Assembly (NCBI GenBank): GCA_019119145.1
Contig: DWXR01000092.1
Location: forward strand, 1-5,673
Reading direction: 5' to 3'
Length of the DNA stretch: 5,673 bases
From: Hominenteromicrobium gallistercoris
GTDB taxonomy: Bacteria > Bacillota > Clostridia > Oscillospirales > Acutalibacteraceae
The notes under the pieces were generated by a model. The model was not told where the DNA came from and searched no databases. It was given only the letters and a program-made list of their open reading frames with translations. Below, piece after piece: positions 5,229-5,673 of this stretch. How positions within the stretch are numbered: the first letter of the stretch is position 1; each line of letters opens with the position of its first letter. The translations under genes were made by a program, and so were the position numbers.

Positions 5229-5673
5229 AAGATCTGAACATGGTTTTCGCCGGTTTCGGCGGTCAGGGCGTTCTGTTTGCCGGCAAGGTCGTCGCCTACG
5301 CCGGCCTCATCGAGGGCAGAGAGCTTTCGTGGCTCCCGTCCTACGGCCCGGAGATGCGCGGCGGCACCGCGAACTGCAGCGTCTGTCTTTCCGACGAGGC
5401 GATCGGCTCCCCGCTCGTGACGAACCCGAACGTGCTCGTTGCGATGAACCGCCCGTCTCTCGAAAAGTTTGTGAACGAGGTGGAGCCCGGCGGCGTGATT
5501 CTGCTCGACAGCAGCCTGATCGACGTGCAGGTCGAGCGCGACGACGTGACGACCTATTACGTCCCGGCTTCGACGCTCGCCGAAGAAAACGGCCTGAAGG
5601 GCCTCGCGAACATCATTCTGGTCGGCAAGCTCTTCAAGGAAGTCGGCTTCTGCTCGGAGGAAACGCTCGACAA
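5225..5673 (+). CDS. 2-oxoacid:ferredoxin oxidoreductase, gamma subunit (5' part)
   Basis: The frame starts at ATG 5225 and runs off the right edge after 149 codons; full-length gamma subunits are about 180 residues, so roughly 30 residues are missing. It opens MKDLNMVFAGFGGQGVLFAG, with the GXGGQG turn (10-15) of the POR gamma domain. SYGPEMRGGTANCSV (39-53) follows, then NRPSLEKF (75-82), and LANIILVGKLFKEVG (127-141) near the end. All are typical of gamma subunits. This subunit completes the oxidoreductase and has been associated with CoA binding in the family. Its start overlaps the beta stop as ATGA, so the two are probably translationally coupled. Called KorC or VorC in different schemes. 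Confidence 0.92.

Overview
The window looks like chromosomal DNA from a strictly anaerobic, GC-rich member of the Clostridia (Firmicutes; an Oscillospirales- or Christensenellales-like gut lineage is my best guess). This rests on AGGAGG-type ribosome binding sites, compact sigma-A-type promoters with 17-bp spacers, a tRNA gene with encoded CCA, an [FeFe]-hydrogenase maturase, and a four-subunit 2-oxoacid:ferredoxin oxidoreductase. The taxonomic placement is inference.

Layout. Positions 2-211 hold the C-terminal end of a DUF2752-like membrane protein (+ strand). The -35 box of the next promoter overlaps its stop codon. That promoter drives hydE (350-1390, +), a radical-SAM maturase of the [FeFe]-hydrogenase H-cluster. 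hydE appears monocistronic: it has its own promoter, a GC-rich leader of about 107 nt, and a hairpin terminator (1401-1428). The terminator also serves a convergent gene on the - strand (1474-1935), which encodes a small zinc-ribbon/DUF4870-like membrane protein. The promoter of that gene (2038-2066, -) lies back to back with a near-perfect promoter (2105-2133, +) for tRNA-Gly(GCC) (2159-2234), which ends in a strong intrinsic terminator (2235-2268).

From 2394 to the right edge runs a single operon: promoter, a ParA/MinD-like P-loop ATPase (2481-3152), a two-cluster ferredoxin subunit (3168-3374), the alpha subunit VorB (3397-4452), the TPP-binding beta subunit (4473-5228), and the start of the gamma subunit (5225 onward, cut by the window end). 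Gaps inside the operon are 15, 22 and 20 bp, followed by a 4-bp ATGA overlap.

How they work together. The oxidoreductase oxidatively decarboxylates a 2-oxoacid (branched-chain 2-oxoacids are the best guess) to an acyl-CoA and passes electrons to ferredoxin. HydE helps build the active site of [FeFe]-hydrogenase, a common sink for reduced ferredoxin in such organisms. The two units are transcribed separately but fit one fermentative redox economy. The least understood parts are the ATPase leading the operon and the zinc-ribbon membrane protein. I see no mobile element, CRISPR array or phage gene, and nothing that clearly amounts to a wholly new system.
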